Positions 41,550 to 49,857 of a DNA stretch of 64,000 nt are shown piece after piece. Below the pieces are notes generated by a model, which ran no database searches, was not told the origin of the DNA, and worked only from the letters and a program-made list of their open reading frames with translations. The position numbers and the translations under genes were made by a program. Location: contig NZ_UGQM01000001.1 of NCBI RefSeq assembly GCF_900454025.1, positions 4,712,001 to 4,776,000 on the forward strand. The letters are read 5' to 3'. The number at the start of each line of letters is the position of its first letter. The stretch's first letter is position 1. The DNA comes from Mycolicibacterium gilvum. Lineage in GTDB: Bacteria > Actinomycetota > Actinomycetes > Mycobacteriales > Mycobacteriaceae.

Positions 41550-42788
41550 ATGACCGCAAAGAACATCCGGGTGATCGTCGTCGGCGGCGGCTACGCCGGC
41601 GTGATGGCCGCGAACCGGCTGCTGACACGCGACGACCTGTACGTGACGCTGGTCAACCCGAGGCCCCAGTTCGTCGAGCGGATCCGCCTGCACCAGCTCG
41701 CCGCCGACGCCGGCAGTACCGCCGGGCGAGCGAAGCGACGGGGAACCAGCACCGCCGGGCGAGCGAAGCGACGGGGAACCAGCAGCGCCGTCGCCGAGTT
41801 CGGCGCCGTGCTCAACCCCGGCGTGCAACTGGTGGTCGACAACGTCGAGCGCATCGACGCGCCCGCGCGGCGACTCGCGCTGAGCTCGGGCGCGAGCCTG
41901 GACTACGACTATCTGGTCTACGCCGTCGGCAGCACCGGCGCCGTGCCGGACGGCGTCCCGGGCGCCGCCGAGTTCGCCTATCCCCTGGCCGAATTGGAGC
42001 AGGCGCAGCGGCTGCGCTCCCGGCTGGCCGACGTCGCAGCGATCGCACCGGTGGTGGTGATCGGCGGCGGGCTGACCGGGATCGAGGCGGCCGCGGAGTT
42101 CGCCGAGGCGGGACGCGACGTGACCCTCGTCAGCCCGGTCGTCGGCCCGTCACTGAGCGGGCCGGGCCGCCGGTCGGTGACCAGGAGGCTGCGCAAGCTC
42201 GGTGTCCATCTGGTGTCGGCATCCGTCCGTTCGGTCGGGGCCGACCACGTCGTCCTCGACGACGCCCGGTCCCTGCCCAGCGCGGTGACGGTGTGGACGG
42301 CCGGATTCGGTGTGCCGACGCTGGCCGCGGACAGTGGATTGGCCACCGACCCGCTGGGACGGCTCCTCACCGACGAAACGCTGACCAGCGTCGACGACGA
42401 CCGCATCGTGGCGGCCGGCGACTCCGCGGCCCCGTCGGGTCTGCCCTACCGGATGAGCTGCCAGGCCGGACTGCCGCTGGGAGCCCAGGCCGCCGAAACC
42501 GTGCTGGCCCGGATCGCCGGCACCGACGCCGCTGTGGCGACGGTGCCGATGTCCGGGCAGTGCATCAGCCTGGGACGCGACGCCGGAACGGTGCAGCTGC
42601 AGCGCAAGGACGACACCCCGCTCAACCTCTACCTCGGCGGTCGCACGGGAGCGTTCGTCAAGGAGCAGGTGTGCCGGTTCACGATCACATGGCTTGCCGC
42701 CGAGGCGCGTAAGCCCGGGTCCTACCGCTCACTGAAGGGCCCGGACCGTTCCGAGCTGATCGCGTCGACGGCGGTGCCGGTCCGATGA
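41550..42788 (+). CDS. NADH dehydrogenase type 2-like FAD oxidoreductase with internal 11-residue duplication
   Basis: 412 aa. FAD-binding VIVVGGGYAGVMAANRL at residues 8-24, second dinucleotide motif VVVIGGGLTGIEAAAEFAEAG, and the FAD-site Asp in RIVAAGDSAAPSGLPYRMSCQ. The overall architecture is NDH-2-like, but the C-terminal membrane-anchor helices of true Ndh are short or missing. Start has GAGAGGAG 7 bp upstream. Oddity: TAGRAKRRGTS is repeated twice at about 57-78, encoded by a perfect 33-bp tandem repeat. Its stop overlaps the ECF41 sigma factor start (ATGA), a typical sigma/oxidoreductase pairing. Confidence 0.88.
   Translation: MTAKNIRVIVVGGGYAGVMAANRLLTRDDLYVTLVNPRPQFVERIRLHQLAADAGSTAGRAKRRGTSTAGRAKRRGTSSAVAEFGAVLNPGVQLVVDNVERIDAPARRLALSSGASLDYDYLVYAVGSTGAVPDGVPGAAEFAYPLAELEQAQRLRSRLADVAAIAPVVVIGGGLTGIEAAAEFAEAGRDVTLVSPVVGPSLSGPGRRSVTRRLRKLGVHLVSASVRSVGADHVVLDDARSLPSAVTVWTAGFGVPTLAADSGLATDPLGRLLTDETLTSVDDDRIVAAGDSAAPSGLPYRMSCQAGLPLGAQAAETVLARIAGTDAAVATVPMSGQCISLGRDAGTVQLQRKDDTPLNLYLGGRTGAFVKEQVCRFTITWLAAEARKPGSYRSLKGPDRSELIASTAVPVR
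41718..41783 (+). repeat. Perfect 33-bp tandem duplication inside the NDH-2-like gene
   Basis: Copies 41718-41750 and 41751-41783 are identical and in frame. The core GCGAGCGAAGCGACGGGG resembles a short element I recall as interspersed in several mycobacterial genomes; this is memory, not a search. It encodes a basic TAGRAKRRGTS insert after the first strand-helix unit of the FAD domain. Confidence 0.95.
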
Positions 42789-43681
42789 CCGCGGCGCCGG
42801 GTGACGAACACGCCGAGAGGTTCACGCAGCTGCGACCGCTGCTGTTCACGATCGCCTACGAGATCCTGGGCAGCGCAACAGAATCCGACGACGTGCTGCA
42901 GGAGAGTTACCTGCGCTGGGCCGAGGTGGATCTCGCCGCGGTCACCGACACCAAGGCCTATCTGGCCCGGCTCGTCACCCGGCAGGCACTCAACACGTTG
43001 CGCGCGCAATCCCGCCGCCGGGAGGACTACGTCGGACCCTGGCTGCCGGAACCTCTCCTGACCGAGGCCGATCCCTCCGCCGACGTGGTGCTGGCCGAGT
43101 CGGTGTCGATGGCGATGCTCGTGGTGCTCGAGACCCTGAGCCCCGACGAGCGGGCGGTGTTCGTGCTGCGCGAGGTGTTCGGCTTCGGGCACGACGAGAT
43201 CGCGGCGACGCTGGGCAAGTCGACGGCCGCGGTCCGCCAGATCGCACACCGGGCCCGCGAGCACGTGCAGTCGCGGCGCAAGCGGTTCGAACCCGTCGAC
43301 CCGAAGACCTCCGGCGAGATCACCATGACGTTCTTCGCCGCGGCGGCCACCGGCGACCTGGACGCACTGATGGCGATGCTGGCGCCCGACGTGGTGTGGA
43401 CCGCCGACAGCGACGGCAAGGTCAGCGCGGCGCGGCGTCCGGTGGAAGGTGCCGACAAGGTCGCCCGCCTCATCCTGGGCTTCGTCCGGCTCGCCGGCGG
43501 CGAGGCCAGGGTCGAGCCCGCGTTCTACAACAGTGCGCCCGCGCTGGTGCTCTATACGGGCGACGTGCTGGAGGGCGTGGTCACGTTCGAGGTGGCCGAC
43601 GGCCGGATCACCAACTTCTACGCGATGCGCAATCCGGAGAAACTGACAGGGGTGATGGTGGCGCGCACCATCAGCCGATAA
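42785..43681 (+). CDS. ECF41-type RNA polymerase sigma factor (SigJ-like) with SnoaL-like C-terminal domain
   Basis: 298 aa. Region 2: LRPLLFTIAYEILGSATESDDVLQESYLRW; region 4: LSPDERAVFVLREVFGFGHDEIAATLGKSTAAVRQIAHRAREHV. The C-terminal about 110 residues (TFFAAAATGDLDALMAMLAPDVVWTADSDGKV...) form the SnoaL/NTF2-like domain that regulates ECF41 sigma factors in place of an anti-sigma factor. ECF41 genes usually sit beside an oxidoreductase or carboxymuconolactone-decarboxylase-type gene and control it. Here the coupled neighbour is the NDH-2-like flavoprotein. Confidence 0.92.
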   Translation: MTAAPGDEHAERFTQLRPLLFTIAYEILGSATESDDVLQESYLRWAEVDLAAVTDTKAYLARLVTRQALNTLRAQSRRREDYVGPWLPEPLLTEADPSADVVLAESVSMAMLVVLETLSPDERAVFVLREVFGFGHDEIAATLGKSTAAVRQIAHRAREHVQSRRKRFEPVDPKTSGEITMTFFAAAATGDLDALMAMLAPDVVWTADSDGKVSAARRPVEGADKVARLILGFVRLAGGEARVEPAFYNSAPALVLYTGDVLEGVVTFEVADGRITNFYAMRNPEKLTGVMVARTISR

Positions 43682-43688
43682 TGAGCGC

Positions 43689-44951
43689 GTGCGTATCGAG
43701 CGGCTCGGCGATCTGGGCGACGCCCCGTCAGTGCTGCGTGCGCTCGGGGTCGCGACGGCGCATCTCGGGCTCGCCCCGCCCGCAGCGCTGATCGGGGACT
43801 GGTTCGGCTCCCGTGCGGTGATCGCTCCGTCGGTGAGCGTGTCGGCCGTCGCGCCTCGGACGGTTTTCGACGTGACACCGGGATACCGCTGCGACGGCGC
43901 GGTGGGTGGCGGGTGGTTCGGTTACCTGTCCTATCCCGACGCCGGCGCCGACGGCCTGGGTCCACGGATCCCCGAAGCCGCGGGCGGCTGGTCCGATTCG
44001 GTACTGCGCTGCGACCGGGACGGCGCGTGGTGGCACGAAAGTCTTTCGGGCGCAACGATGTCCGCCTGGATCGAGCAGGCGTTGCGGTCCCCGGCCGAGC
44101 CCGGACGCTCGACTGTCACCTGGGAACCGGCCGACCGGGACGCGCACCGGCTGGGTGTGCTGGCGTGCCTCGACGCGATCGCGGCCGGTGAGGTCTACCA
44201 GGCGTGCGTGTGCACGCAGTTCACCGGCGTCCTCGACGGGGATCCGCTGGAGTTCTTCACCGACGCGGTGACCAGGACGGCGCCCGCCCGCGCGGCCTAC
44301 GTGGCCGGGGACTGGGGGGCGGTCGCGTCGCTGTCCCCGGAGCTGTTCCTGCGCCGGTGCGGTGACGCCGTCGCGTCCAGCCCGATCAAGGGCACGCTGC
44401 CGCGCTCCGCCGATCCCGCCGCGTTGCGCGCGTCGGTCAAGGACGTCGCCGAGAACATCATGATCGTCGACCTGGTGCGCAACGACCTCGGCCGTGTCGC
44501 GCGCACCGGTTCGGTGGCCGTCCCCGAACTGCTGGCGGTGCGTCCCGCACCCGGGGTCTGGCATCTCGTCTCCACCGTGACCGCGCAGGTGCCGTCGGAG
44601 TTACCGACGAGCGCACTGCTCGACGCCACGTTCCCGCCGGCGTCGGTGACCGGCACCCCGAAGCAGCGCGCCCGCGAGCTGCTGGTCGGCTGGGAGCGCA
44701 AGCGCCGCGGAATCTACTGCGGCACAGTCGGAATGGCGTCACCAACAGCCGGATGCGAACTCAACGTCGCGATCAGGACCGTCGAGTTCGCGGCCGAGCG
44801 CACCGCGGTGCTCGGCGTCGGCGGAGGGATCACCGCCGACTCCGACCCCGACCGCGAATGGCAGGAGTGCCTGGACAAGGCGGCCCCGATCATCGGGGGT
44901 GAAGCCGGCACCGCTCGATCAGGATCTCGGCGAGTCGCGTCGGCTCGCTGA
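43689..44951 (+). CDS. pabB: Aminodeoxychorismate synthase component I
   Basis: 420 aa, GTG start. The chorismate-binding domain has SPELFLRR, SSPIKGTLPR, DLVRNDLGRVARTGSVAVPELLAV, FPPASVTGTPKQRA and GIYCGTVGM...CELNVAIRT, ending in GVGGGITADSDPDREWQECLDKAAPI. The SPIKGT motif with Lys marks PabB-type rather than TrpE-type enzymes. It makes 4-amino-4-deoxychorismate for folate. No pabA or pabC is adjacent. The last 62 bp overlap the 3' end of the convergent hydrolase gene. Confidence 0.93.
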   Translation: MRIERLGDLGDAPSVLRALGVATAHLGLAPPAALIGDWFGSRAVIAPSVSVSAVAPRTVFDVTPGYRCDGAVGGGWFGYLSYPDAGADGLGPRIPEAAGGWSDSVLRCDRDGAWWHESLSGATMSAWIEQALRSPAEPGRSTVTWEPADRDAHRLGVLACLDAIAAGEVYQACVCTQFTGVLDGDPLEFFTDAVTRTAPARAAYVAGDWGAVASLSPELFLRRCGDAVASSPIKGTLPRSADPAALRASVKDVAENIMIVDLVRNDLGRVARTGSVAVPELLAVRPAPGVWHLVSTVTAQVPSELPTSALLDATFPPASVTGTPKQRARELLVGWERKRRGIYCGTVGMASPTAGCELNVAIRTVEFAAERTAVLGVGGGITADSDPDREWQECLDKAAPIIGGEAGTARSGSRRVASAR

Positions 44952-45630
44952 TCATCAAGTTGTGGCAGGTATCCATCTCGATCAGCTTCTGCACGCCGCC
45001 GAGCGCCGCGATCCCCGCGCGCTGACATTTCGGGCTCAGCGCGCGGTCGCGTGTCGTCAGGATCCAGGTGCGTGGTACGTCGTCGGGCATGCCGGTTCGG
45101 TACACGGGCTCGTGGAAGGCTCGGGCCGATTCGGGGTACAGCCGTTCCAGCGCAAGCCTGCGCTGCGCACGCGTCATCCCGTTGGTATAGGAGTACCGCG
45201 CGAACCAGCGCGGAGTCACTCCCGGCCCGACGACCCCCCGGCGGCGCCGGGCGAGCACGCCGGCGATCCCGCCGATCGTGTCGGTGACGGTGGCGCCCGC
45301 CGGCGGCACGGACGCGGCGGCAAACACCAGCTCGCGCACCCGTGCCGCGCCGAGCTTGGCTGCCATCCCGGGAATCGTCAGGCCGGCCAACGAATGCCCG
45401 GCGAGCACGATCTGGTCCAGGCCGGCCGCGTCGACGTCCCGCACGGCCGAGTCGACCCAGTCGGCGAACGTCACCGTCCGCAGATCGCCGGGCCGGGACC
45501 GCCTGCCGGGCAGGTCGATCGCGAGCACGTCGAGCGCGGGCTCCTGCCTGCGCAACTCGGCGACGGTGGGGTCCCAGCAGTCTCCCGCGTATCCGCCGCC
45601 GTGGACCAGAACCAGACCGGGTAGCGCCAT
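44890..45630 (-). CDS. Alpha/beta hydrolase (methylesterase/salicylate-esterase-like)
   Basis: 246 aa. The oxyanion region LVHGGGYAGDCWDPTV is at about residues 7-22, the nucleophile elbow LAGHSLAGLTIPG puts Ser near 82, and a late His lies in EMDTCHNLMIS. The length and lack of lid resemble the plant-methylesterase-like branch of alpha/beta hydrolases. No signal peptide. Nine bp upstream is the rsmI stop, so it is probably downstream in the rsmI operon. The 3' end runs 62 bp into pabB on the opposite strand. Confidence 0.85.
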   Translation of the reverse strand: MALPGLVLVHGGGYAGDCWDPTVAELRRQEPALDVLAIDLPGRRSRPGDLRTVTFADWVDSAVRDVDAAGLDQIVLAGHSLAGLTIPGMAAKLGAARVRELVFAAASVPPAGATVTDTIGGIAGVLARRRRGVVGPGVTPRWFARYSYTNGMTRAQRRLALERLYPESARAFHEPVYRTGMPDDVPRTWILTTRDRALSPKCQRAGIAALGGVQKLIEMDTCHNLMISEPTRLAEILIERCRLHPR

Positions 45631-45639
45631 CGCAGCCCC

Positions 45640-46476
45640 TCACTCACGCGCGCGTAGAACCGCATCGTAGAGCTCGCGGCGCGACGGAGCGCCGGGATTC
45701 GCGGCGACGACCTGCGCGCACGCGTCCTTGACCCGCATCCCGTCGTCGACCAACCGCAGCGCTTCGGCGACCAGCGCTTCGGGGTCCGCGGACGGTGTCG
45801 CACCGGCCAGCACCACGGTGATCTCCCCCAGCACGCCGTCGACGGCCCACTCGGCGAGTTCACCGAGCGTGCCGCGCACGATCTCCTCGTGCGTCTTGGT
45901 CAGCTCCCGGCACACGACGGCCCGGCGGTCGGCTCCGAGCACCTCGACGGCGTCGCGCAACGTCTCGGCCAGCCGGCGCGGCGACTCGAAGAACACGCAG
46001 GTGCGCGGCTCGGCGCTCAGCGACCGCAGCCACGTCGCGCGCGCCGACGATTTACGCGGGGCGAACCCCTCGAAACAGAATCGCTCGGACGGCAGACCCG
46101 CGACGGCCAGCGCGGTGGTGACCGCCGACGGGCCGGGCAGGCATTGGACGGGCAGGTCGCTCTCGGCGCAGGCCGCGACCAGGCGGTAGCCCGGGTCGCT
46201 GATCAACGGCATACCGGCATCGCTGACCAGCAGCACCGTCGCACCGCCTTTGATGTCGTCGAGCAGCGCGGGTACCCGGGACGCCTCGTTCTGGTCGTAG
46301 AGACTCACGATGCGGCCCCTCGGCTTGACCTCCAGCGCGGTGGCGAGGGTGCGGACCCGCCGGGTGTCCTCGGCGGCGATGACGTCGGCACTGCCCAGCG
46401 CCCGGACCAGCCGGGCCGAGGCGTCCGACGGCTGACCCAACGGCGTGGCGCCCACAAGCAGTCGTCCGGCCGTCAT
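45640..46476 (-). CDS. rsmI: 16S rRNA (cytidine(1402)-2'-O)-methyltransferase
   Basis: 278 aa, tetrapyrrole-methylase fold. Conserved: GRLLVGATPLGQPSDAS near the N-terminus, SADVIAAEDTRRVRTL, SLYDQNEASRV, LLVSDAGMPLISDPGYRLV, GPSAVTTALAVAGLPSERFCFEGFAPRKS, FFESPRRLAETL and RELTKTHEEIVRGTLGEL. It methylates C1402 in the ribosomal P site. The ATG follows TAGGCT by 7 bp, giving a leaderless pattern; longer upstream frames run antisense through pmt and were rejected. Divergent from pmt, as Rv1003/Rv1002c. Confidence 0.95.
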   Translation of the reverse strand: MTAGRLLVGATPLGQPSDASARLVRALGSADVIAAEDTRRVRTLATALEVKPRGRIVSLYDQNEASRVPALLDDIKGGATVLLVSDAGMPLISDPGYRLVAACAESDLPVQCLPGPSAVTTALAVAGLPSERFCFEGFAPRKSSARATWLRSLSAEPRTCVFFESPRRLAETLRDAVEVLGADRRAVVCRELTKTHEEIVRGTLGELAEWAVDGVLGEITVVLAGATPSADPEALVAEALRLVDDGMRVKDACAQVVAANPGAPSRRELYDAVLRARE

Positions 46477-46483
46477 GCCTGAC

Positions 46484-46493
46484 AGCCTACGAT
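46484..46493. promoter_or_regulatory. Bidirectional promoter of rsmI and pmt (shared -10)
   Basis: The 10-bp AGCCTACGAT reads TAGGCT leftward and TACGAT rightward. Each ends 7 bp from its start codon (ATG at 46476, GTG at 46501), so both genes look leaderless and their -10 elements share the TA at 46488-46489. Confidence 0.55.
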
Positions 46494-46500
46494 CGCTTGC

Positions 46501-48051
46501 GTGACCGCCCCGACCGAGGAACTCGAGAGGAGCGGGCGCGCGGTCCCTGTCATCAGCCCGGGCCCGGTCGTGCCCGTCGCCGACTTCGGCCCGCTCGACC
46601 GCCTGCAGGGCTGGGCGATGACCGCGGTCATCACCGCGCTGGCCGCGGTGACGCGATTCCTCAACCTCGGCTCCCCCACCGACGCGGGCACCCCGATCTT
46701 CGACGAGAAGCACTACGCGCCGCAGGCCTGGCAGATGGTGCACAACAAAGGCCTGGAGGACAACCCCGGCTATGGGCTGGTGGTGCATCCGCCGGTCGGC
46801 AAACAGCTGATCGCGATCGGTGAGGCGATCTTCGGCTACAACGGGCTCGGATGGCGGTTCTCCGGCGCCGTCTGCGGCGTGATCCTCGTGCTGCTCGTGG
46901 TCCGTATCGCGCGGCGGATCAGCAGGTCGACGCTCGTCGGCGGGATCGCCGGGCTGCTGCTGATCGCCGACGGCGTCAGCTTCGTCACCGCCCGCACCGC
47001 GCTGCTGGACGGGTTCCTGACGCTGTTCGTCGTCGCGGCGTTCGGCGCCCTGATCGTCGACCGCGACCAGATCCGCGAGCGCATGCACGTCGCGTTCTCG
47101 GAGGGCCGGATCGACGAGACGCCGTGGGGTCCGCGGCTCGGTGTGCGGTGGTGGAGGTTCGGGGCGGGCGTGCTTCTCGGCCTCGCCTGCGCGACGAAGT
47201 GGTCGGGCCTTTACTTCGTGATGTTCTTCGGGCTCATGACCGTCGCGTACACCGTGGCCGCCCGCAAGCAGTACCGGGTGCCACGCCCCTGGCTCGGCAC
47301 GCTGGGCCGCGACGTCGGCCCGTCCCTGTACGCGCTGGTGCTCATCCCGTTCGGCGTGTATCTGGCGTCGTACACGCCGTGGTTCGCCTCCGAGACCGGC
47401 GTCGACCGCCACGAGGTGGGCCGCTCGATCGGCCCGGACAGCGTCCTGCCGCTCCCCGACGCCGTCCGGTCGCTGTGGCATTACACCTACGCCGCCTACC
47501 GCTTCCACTCCGGACTGACCAACGCCGACGGCAACCACCACCCGTGGGAGTCCAAGCCGTGGGCGTGGCCGATGTCGTTGCGGCCGGTGCTGTACGCGAT
47601 CGACACCGAGAACGTGTCGGGCTGCGGCGCGCAGTCGTGCGTCAAGGCCGTCATGCTGGTGGGCACCCCGACGATGTGGTTCCTCGCGGTGCCGGTCCTC
47701 GCGTGGGCGGTGTGGCGGGCGTTCGTGAAGCGGGACTGGCGCTATGCGGTGCTGCTGGTCGGCTACAACGCCGGCTTCCTGCCGTGGTTCGCCGACATCG
47801 ACCGGCAGATGTACTTCTTCTACGCCTCGACCATGGCGCCGTTCCTGGTGTTGATGATCGCAATGATCCTCGGCGACATTCTGTACAAACCGGGACAGAA
47901 TTCCGAGCGCAGAACGCTGGGCCTGCTGGTGGTGTGCATCTACGTCGCGGTCGTCATCACCAACTTCGCGTGGCTCTACCCGGTGCTGACGGGCCTGCCG
48001 ATCTCGCAGCACACCTGGAACATGCAGATCTGGCTGCCGTCCTGGCGTTAG
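46501..48051 (+). CDS. pmt: Dolichyl/polyprenyl-phosphate-mannose protein mannosyltransferase
   Basis: 516 aa, GT39 family, about 10-11 transmembrane helices. The catalytic acidic pair lies in the first extracytoplasmic loop (IFDEKHYAPQAWQMV, near residues 64-78); HPPVGKQLIAIGEAIFGYNG follows, and later YTPWFASETGVDRHEVGR and HPWESKPWAWPMSLRPVLY. It transfers mannose to secreted Ser/Thr-rich proteins, coupled to Sec export; substrates may include the Ser/Thr-rich lipoproteins encoded in this window. GTG start 7 bp after TACGAT. Equivalent of Rv1002c. Confidence 0.94.
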   Translation: MTAPTEELERSGRAVPVISPGPVVPVADFGPLDRLQGWAMTAVITALAAVTRFLNLGSPTDAGTPIFDEKHYAPQAWQMVHNKGLEDNPGYGLVVHPPVGKQLIAIGEAIFGYNGLGWRFSGAVCGVILVLLVVRIARRISRSTLVGGIAGLLLIADGVSFVTARTALLDGFLTLFVVAAFGALIVDRDQIRERMHVAFSEGRIDETPWGPRLGVRWWRFGAGVLLGLACATKWSGLYFVMFFGLMTVAYTVAARKQYRVPRPWLGTLGRDVGPSLYALVLIPFGVYLASYTPWFASETGVDRHEVGRSIGPDSVLPLPDAVRSLWHYTYAAYRFHSGLTNADGNHHPWESKPWAWPMSLRPVLYAIDTENVSGCGAQSCVKAVMLVGTPTMWFLAVPVLAWAVWRAFVKRDWRYAVLLVGYNAGFLPWFADIDRQMYFFYASTMAPFLVLMIAMILGDILYKPGQNSERRTLGLLVVCIYVAVVITNFAWLYPVLTGLPISQHTWNMQIWLPSWR

Positions 48052-48060
48052 GCAACCAAT

Positions 48061-48124
48061 CCGCCGAACTTGCATTCCAGCAGGCCCGTACTCGCGCTTT
48101 CCCTGCTGGAATGCAATTTCGGCG
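48061..48124. repeat. Intergenic hairpin repeat, copy C (conserved loop)
   Basis: Arms 48061-48084 and 48102-48124 pair over 22 of 23 positions. Loop ACTCGCGCTTT (48090-48100) differs from copy A by one base. Between convergent pmt and arcA. The stem shares its sequence with copies A and B (TTGCATTCCAGCAG). Confidence 0.88.
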
Positions 48125-48140
48125 CGAATGGGGGCGACGG

Positions 48141-49348
48141 CTACAGCGGGTCGCGGCCTGCCGGGCACGACATACAGCGCGGTCCGCCGCGGCCGGTGCC
48201 GAGCTCTGAGGCCGCGATCGGCAGCACCTCGATACCCGAGTCGGCAAGGCGCGCATTGGTTTCGGTGTTGCGCTCGTAGGCCACCACCACTCCCGGCGCG
48301 AGGGCGAGCGTGTTGTTGCCGTCGTCCCACTGCTCACGCTCGGCGGTGACGGGGTCCAGACCGGTGTCGATGACCCGCAGCTTGCCGATGCCCATCGCGT
48401 CGGCCGCGGCGTCGACGAACGGCGCCGCCCGGTCGATCGTCACGCCGCCGGACTTCCGGCGAATGGGGAAGGCCGTCAACGAGTCCTGGATGTTGGGGTA
48501 CATCACGACCGCGTCGGTGTCGACCATCGTGCACACGGTGTCGAGGTGCATCTGCGCGCGCTCCTGCGCGATCGGCACGGCCAGCACGGTGTGCGCGAGG
48601 TCGTCGTCGAACAGGCTGCGCGCCAACGCTTCCGCACCGGCGGGGGTGGTGCGCTCCCCCACCCCGACGGCGACCACACCCGGCGCCAGCAGCAGCACGT
48701 CGCCTCCCTCGATCGGCGCCGACCTCGACTCGTAGGCCCGCCGGACCCGCAGGAACCGCGGGTGGTGGGCGTAGATCAGGTCGGTCAGCGAGGTTTCGCG
48801 CACCCGGGCGTGCATCGACAGCGACGTGATCGCCACGCGCGGCCCGATCCAGAACGACGAGTCGCGGGTGAACAGCAGGTTCGGCAACGGGTCGATGACG
48901 AAATCGCCCCCGTGGTGCATGCGCCGCACCAGCGACAGCTCGTTCTCGCCGAACGGCAGTTCGTCGAACGTCATGCCGGCCATCAGGATTCGGGCCAGCG
49001 GCGCGGCCTCGAGGGTACGCAGGTACGCCGAGAGTTCCTGCGCCAGCGGTGCGCCGAGGCGGCGGGCATCTACCGCGGCCGAGATGCCCTGCATGCGGGC
49101 CGCTCCGCTCTTGTCGAGCGCCTCGGTCAGCAGATCGCCGAGCAGAAGCACCTCCACCCCCGCGACCGCAGCAGGTCGGCGAACGCGTCGTGTTCCTGCT
49201 GTGCACGCGCTACCCACGGCAGACCGTCGAACAACAGCGTGTCGTTGTTGCGGGGCGTGAGCCGCTGCAGTTCGGCTCCGGGTCGGTGCAGGATCACCGC
49301 CCGGAGGGTGCCCACCTCCGAATTGCATCCCAACGGCGCATCCGTCAC
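48141..49348 (-). pseudogene. arcA: Arginine deiminase with a single-base frameshift
   Basis: Hydrolyses arginine to citrulline and ammonia when intact. The N-terminal frame (GTG at 49348: [40 protein letters not shown]) stops after about 74 residues. The remainder ([57 protein letters not shown] and the catalytic Cys in [11 protein letters not shown]) continues one frame over. The join is a run of five G where six would restore the frame (49157-49161). Restored length is 402 aa, the recalled Rv1001 length. Everything else is intact, so it may be a recent mutation, phase-variable run or sequencing error. TACGGT lies 6 bp before the GTG. Confidence 0.85.
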
Positions 49349-49354
49349 ATGTGC

Positions 49355-49374
49355 ACCGTAACCGCAACTAGGGT
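49355..49374. promoter_or_regulatory. Divergent -10 elements of arcA and soxR
   Basis: Minus strand TACGGT (49360-49355), 6 bp from the arcA GTG at 49348. Plus strand TAGGGT (49369-49374), 7 bp from the soxR ATG at 49382. Only 33 bp separate the genes, so SoxR binding would cover both promoters. Confidence 0.5.
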
Positions 49375-49381
49375 TGAGGTC

Positions 49382-49816
49382 ATGGAATGGCCCCACGAGC
49401 TCACGCCGGGCGACATGGCGGCGCGCAGCGGGGTGGCGGTGTCAGCGCTGCACTTCTACGAGCGCGAGGGGCTGATCACCAGCCGGCGCACGGGCGGCAA
49501 CCAGCGCCGCTACGCCCGCGAGACGCTGCGGCGGGTGGCCTTCATCCGGATGTCGCAGCGGCTCGGCATCCCGCTGGCACGAATCCGCGAGGCCCTGGCG
49601 ACCCTGCCGTCGGACCGCGTGCCGACCAGTAAGGACTGGGCCCGGCTCTCGGCGGGCTGGCGTGACGACCTGGACCAGCGCATCCTGCATCTGGAACGGC
49701 TGCGCGACAACCTCGCCGGGTGCATCGGCTGCGGGTGCCTGAGCCTGAAGATCTGCGCACTCGCCAACCCCGGCGATGTGCTGGCCGACGAGGGGCCCGG
49801 CGCCGCCCGCCTCTAG
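49382..49816 (+). CDS. soxR: SoxR-type redox-sensing MerR regulator
   Basis: 144 aa. Mer[42 protein letters not shown] (residues 7-44). A dimerisation helix follows, then the [2Fe-2S] cluster motif with Cys114, Cys117, Cys119 and Cys125, exactly C-x2-C-x-C-x5-C. It senses redox-cycling compounds or NO and activates a target promoter. No classical soxS is near; in actinobacteria SoxR usually controls reductases and transporters directly. ATG 7 bp after TAGGGT. Divergent from arcA. Confidence 0.95.
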   Translation: MEWPHELTPGDMAARSGVAVSALHFYEREGLITSRRTGGNQRRYARETLRRVAFIRMSQRLGIPLARIREALATLPSDRVPTSKDWARLSAGWRDDLDQRILHLERLRDNLAGCIGCGCLSLKICALANPGDVLADEGPGAARL

Positions 49817-49828
49817 AGTCTCGATTTT

Positions 49829-49850
49829 TCGAACGCCTGTGCGATAGGCT
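49829..49850 (+). promoter_or_regulatory. LexA SOS box and -10 of the AlkB-like gene
   Basis: TCGAAC-gcct-GTGCGA (49829-49844) matches the mycobacterial SOS box TCGAAC-N4-GTTCGA at 11 of 12 fixed positions. It abuts the -10-like TAGGCT (49845-49850), which is 7 bp from the ATG, so LexA would block RNA polymerase directly. Confidence 0.8.
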
Positions 49851-49857
49851 CGGCGGC

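Noticed and set aside
45640..48330. A very long minus-strand open frame continuing upstream of rsmI through pmt
   Set aside because: The part beyond the rsmI ATG is antisense to the well-supported membrane protein Pmt and has His/Arg/Gly-rich low-complexity composition typical of opposite-strand frames in high-GC DNA.
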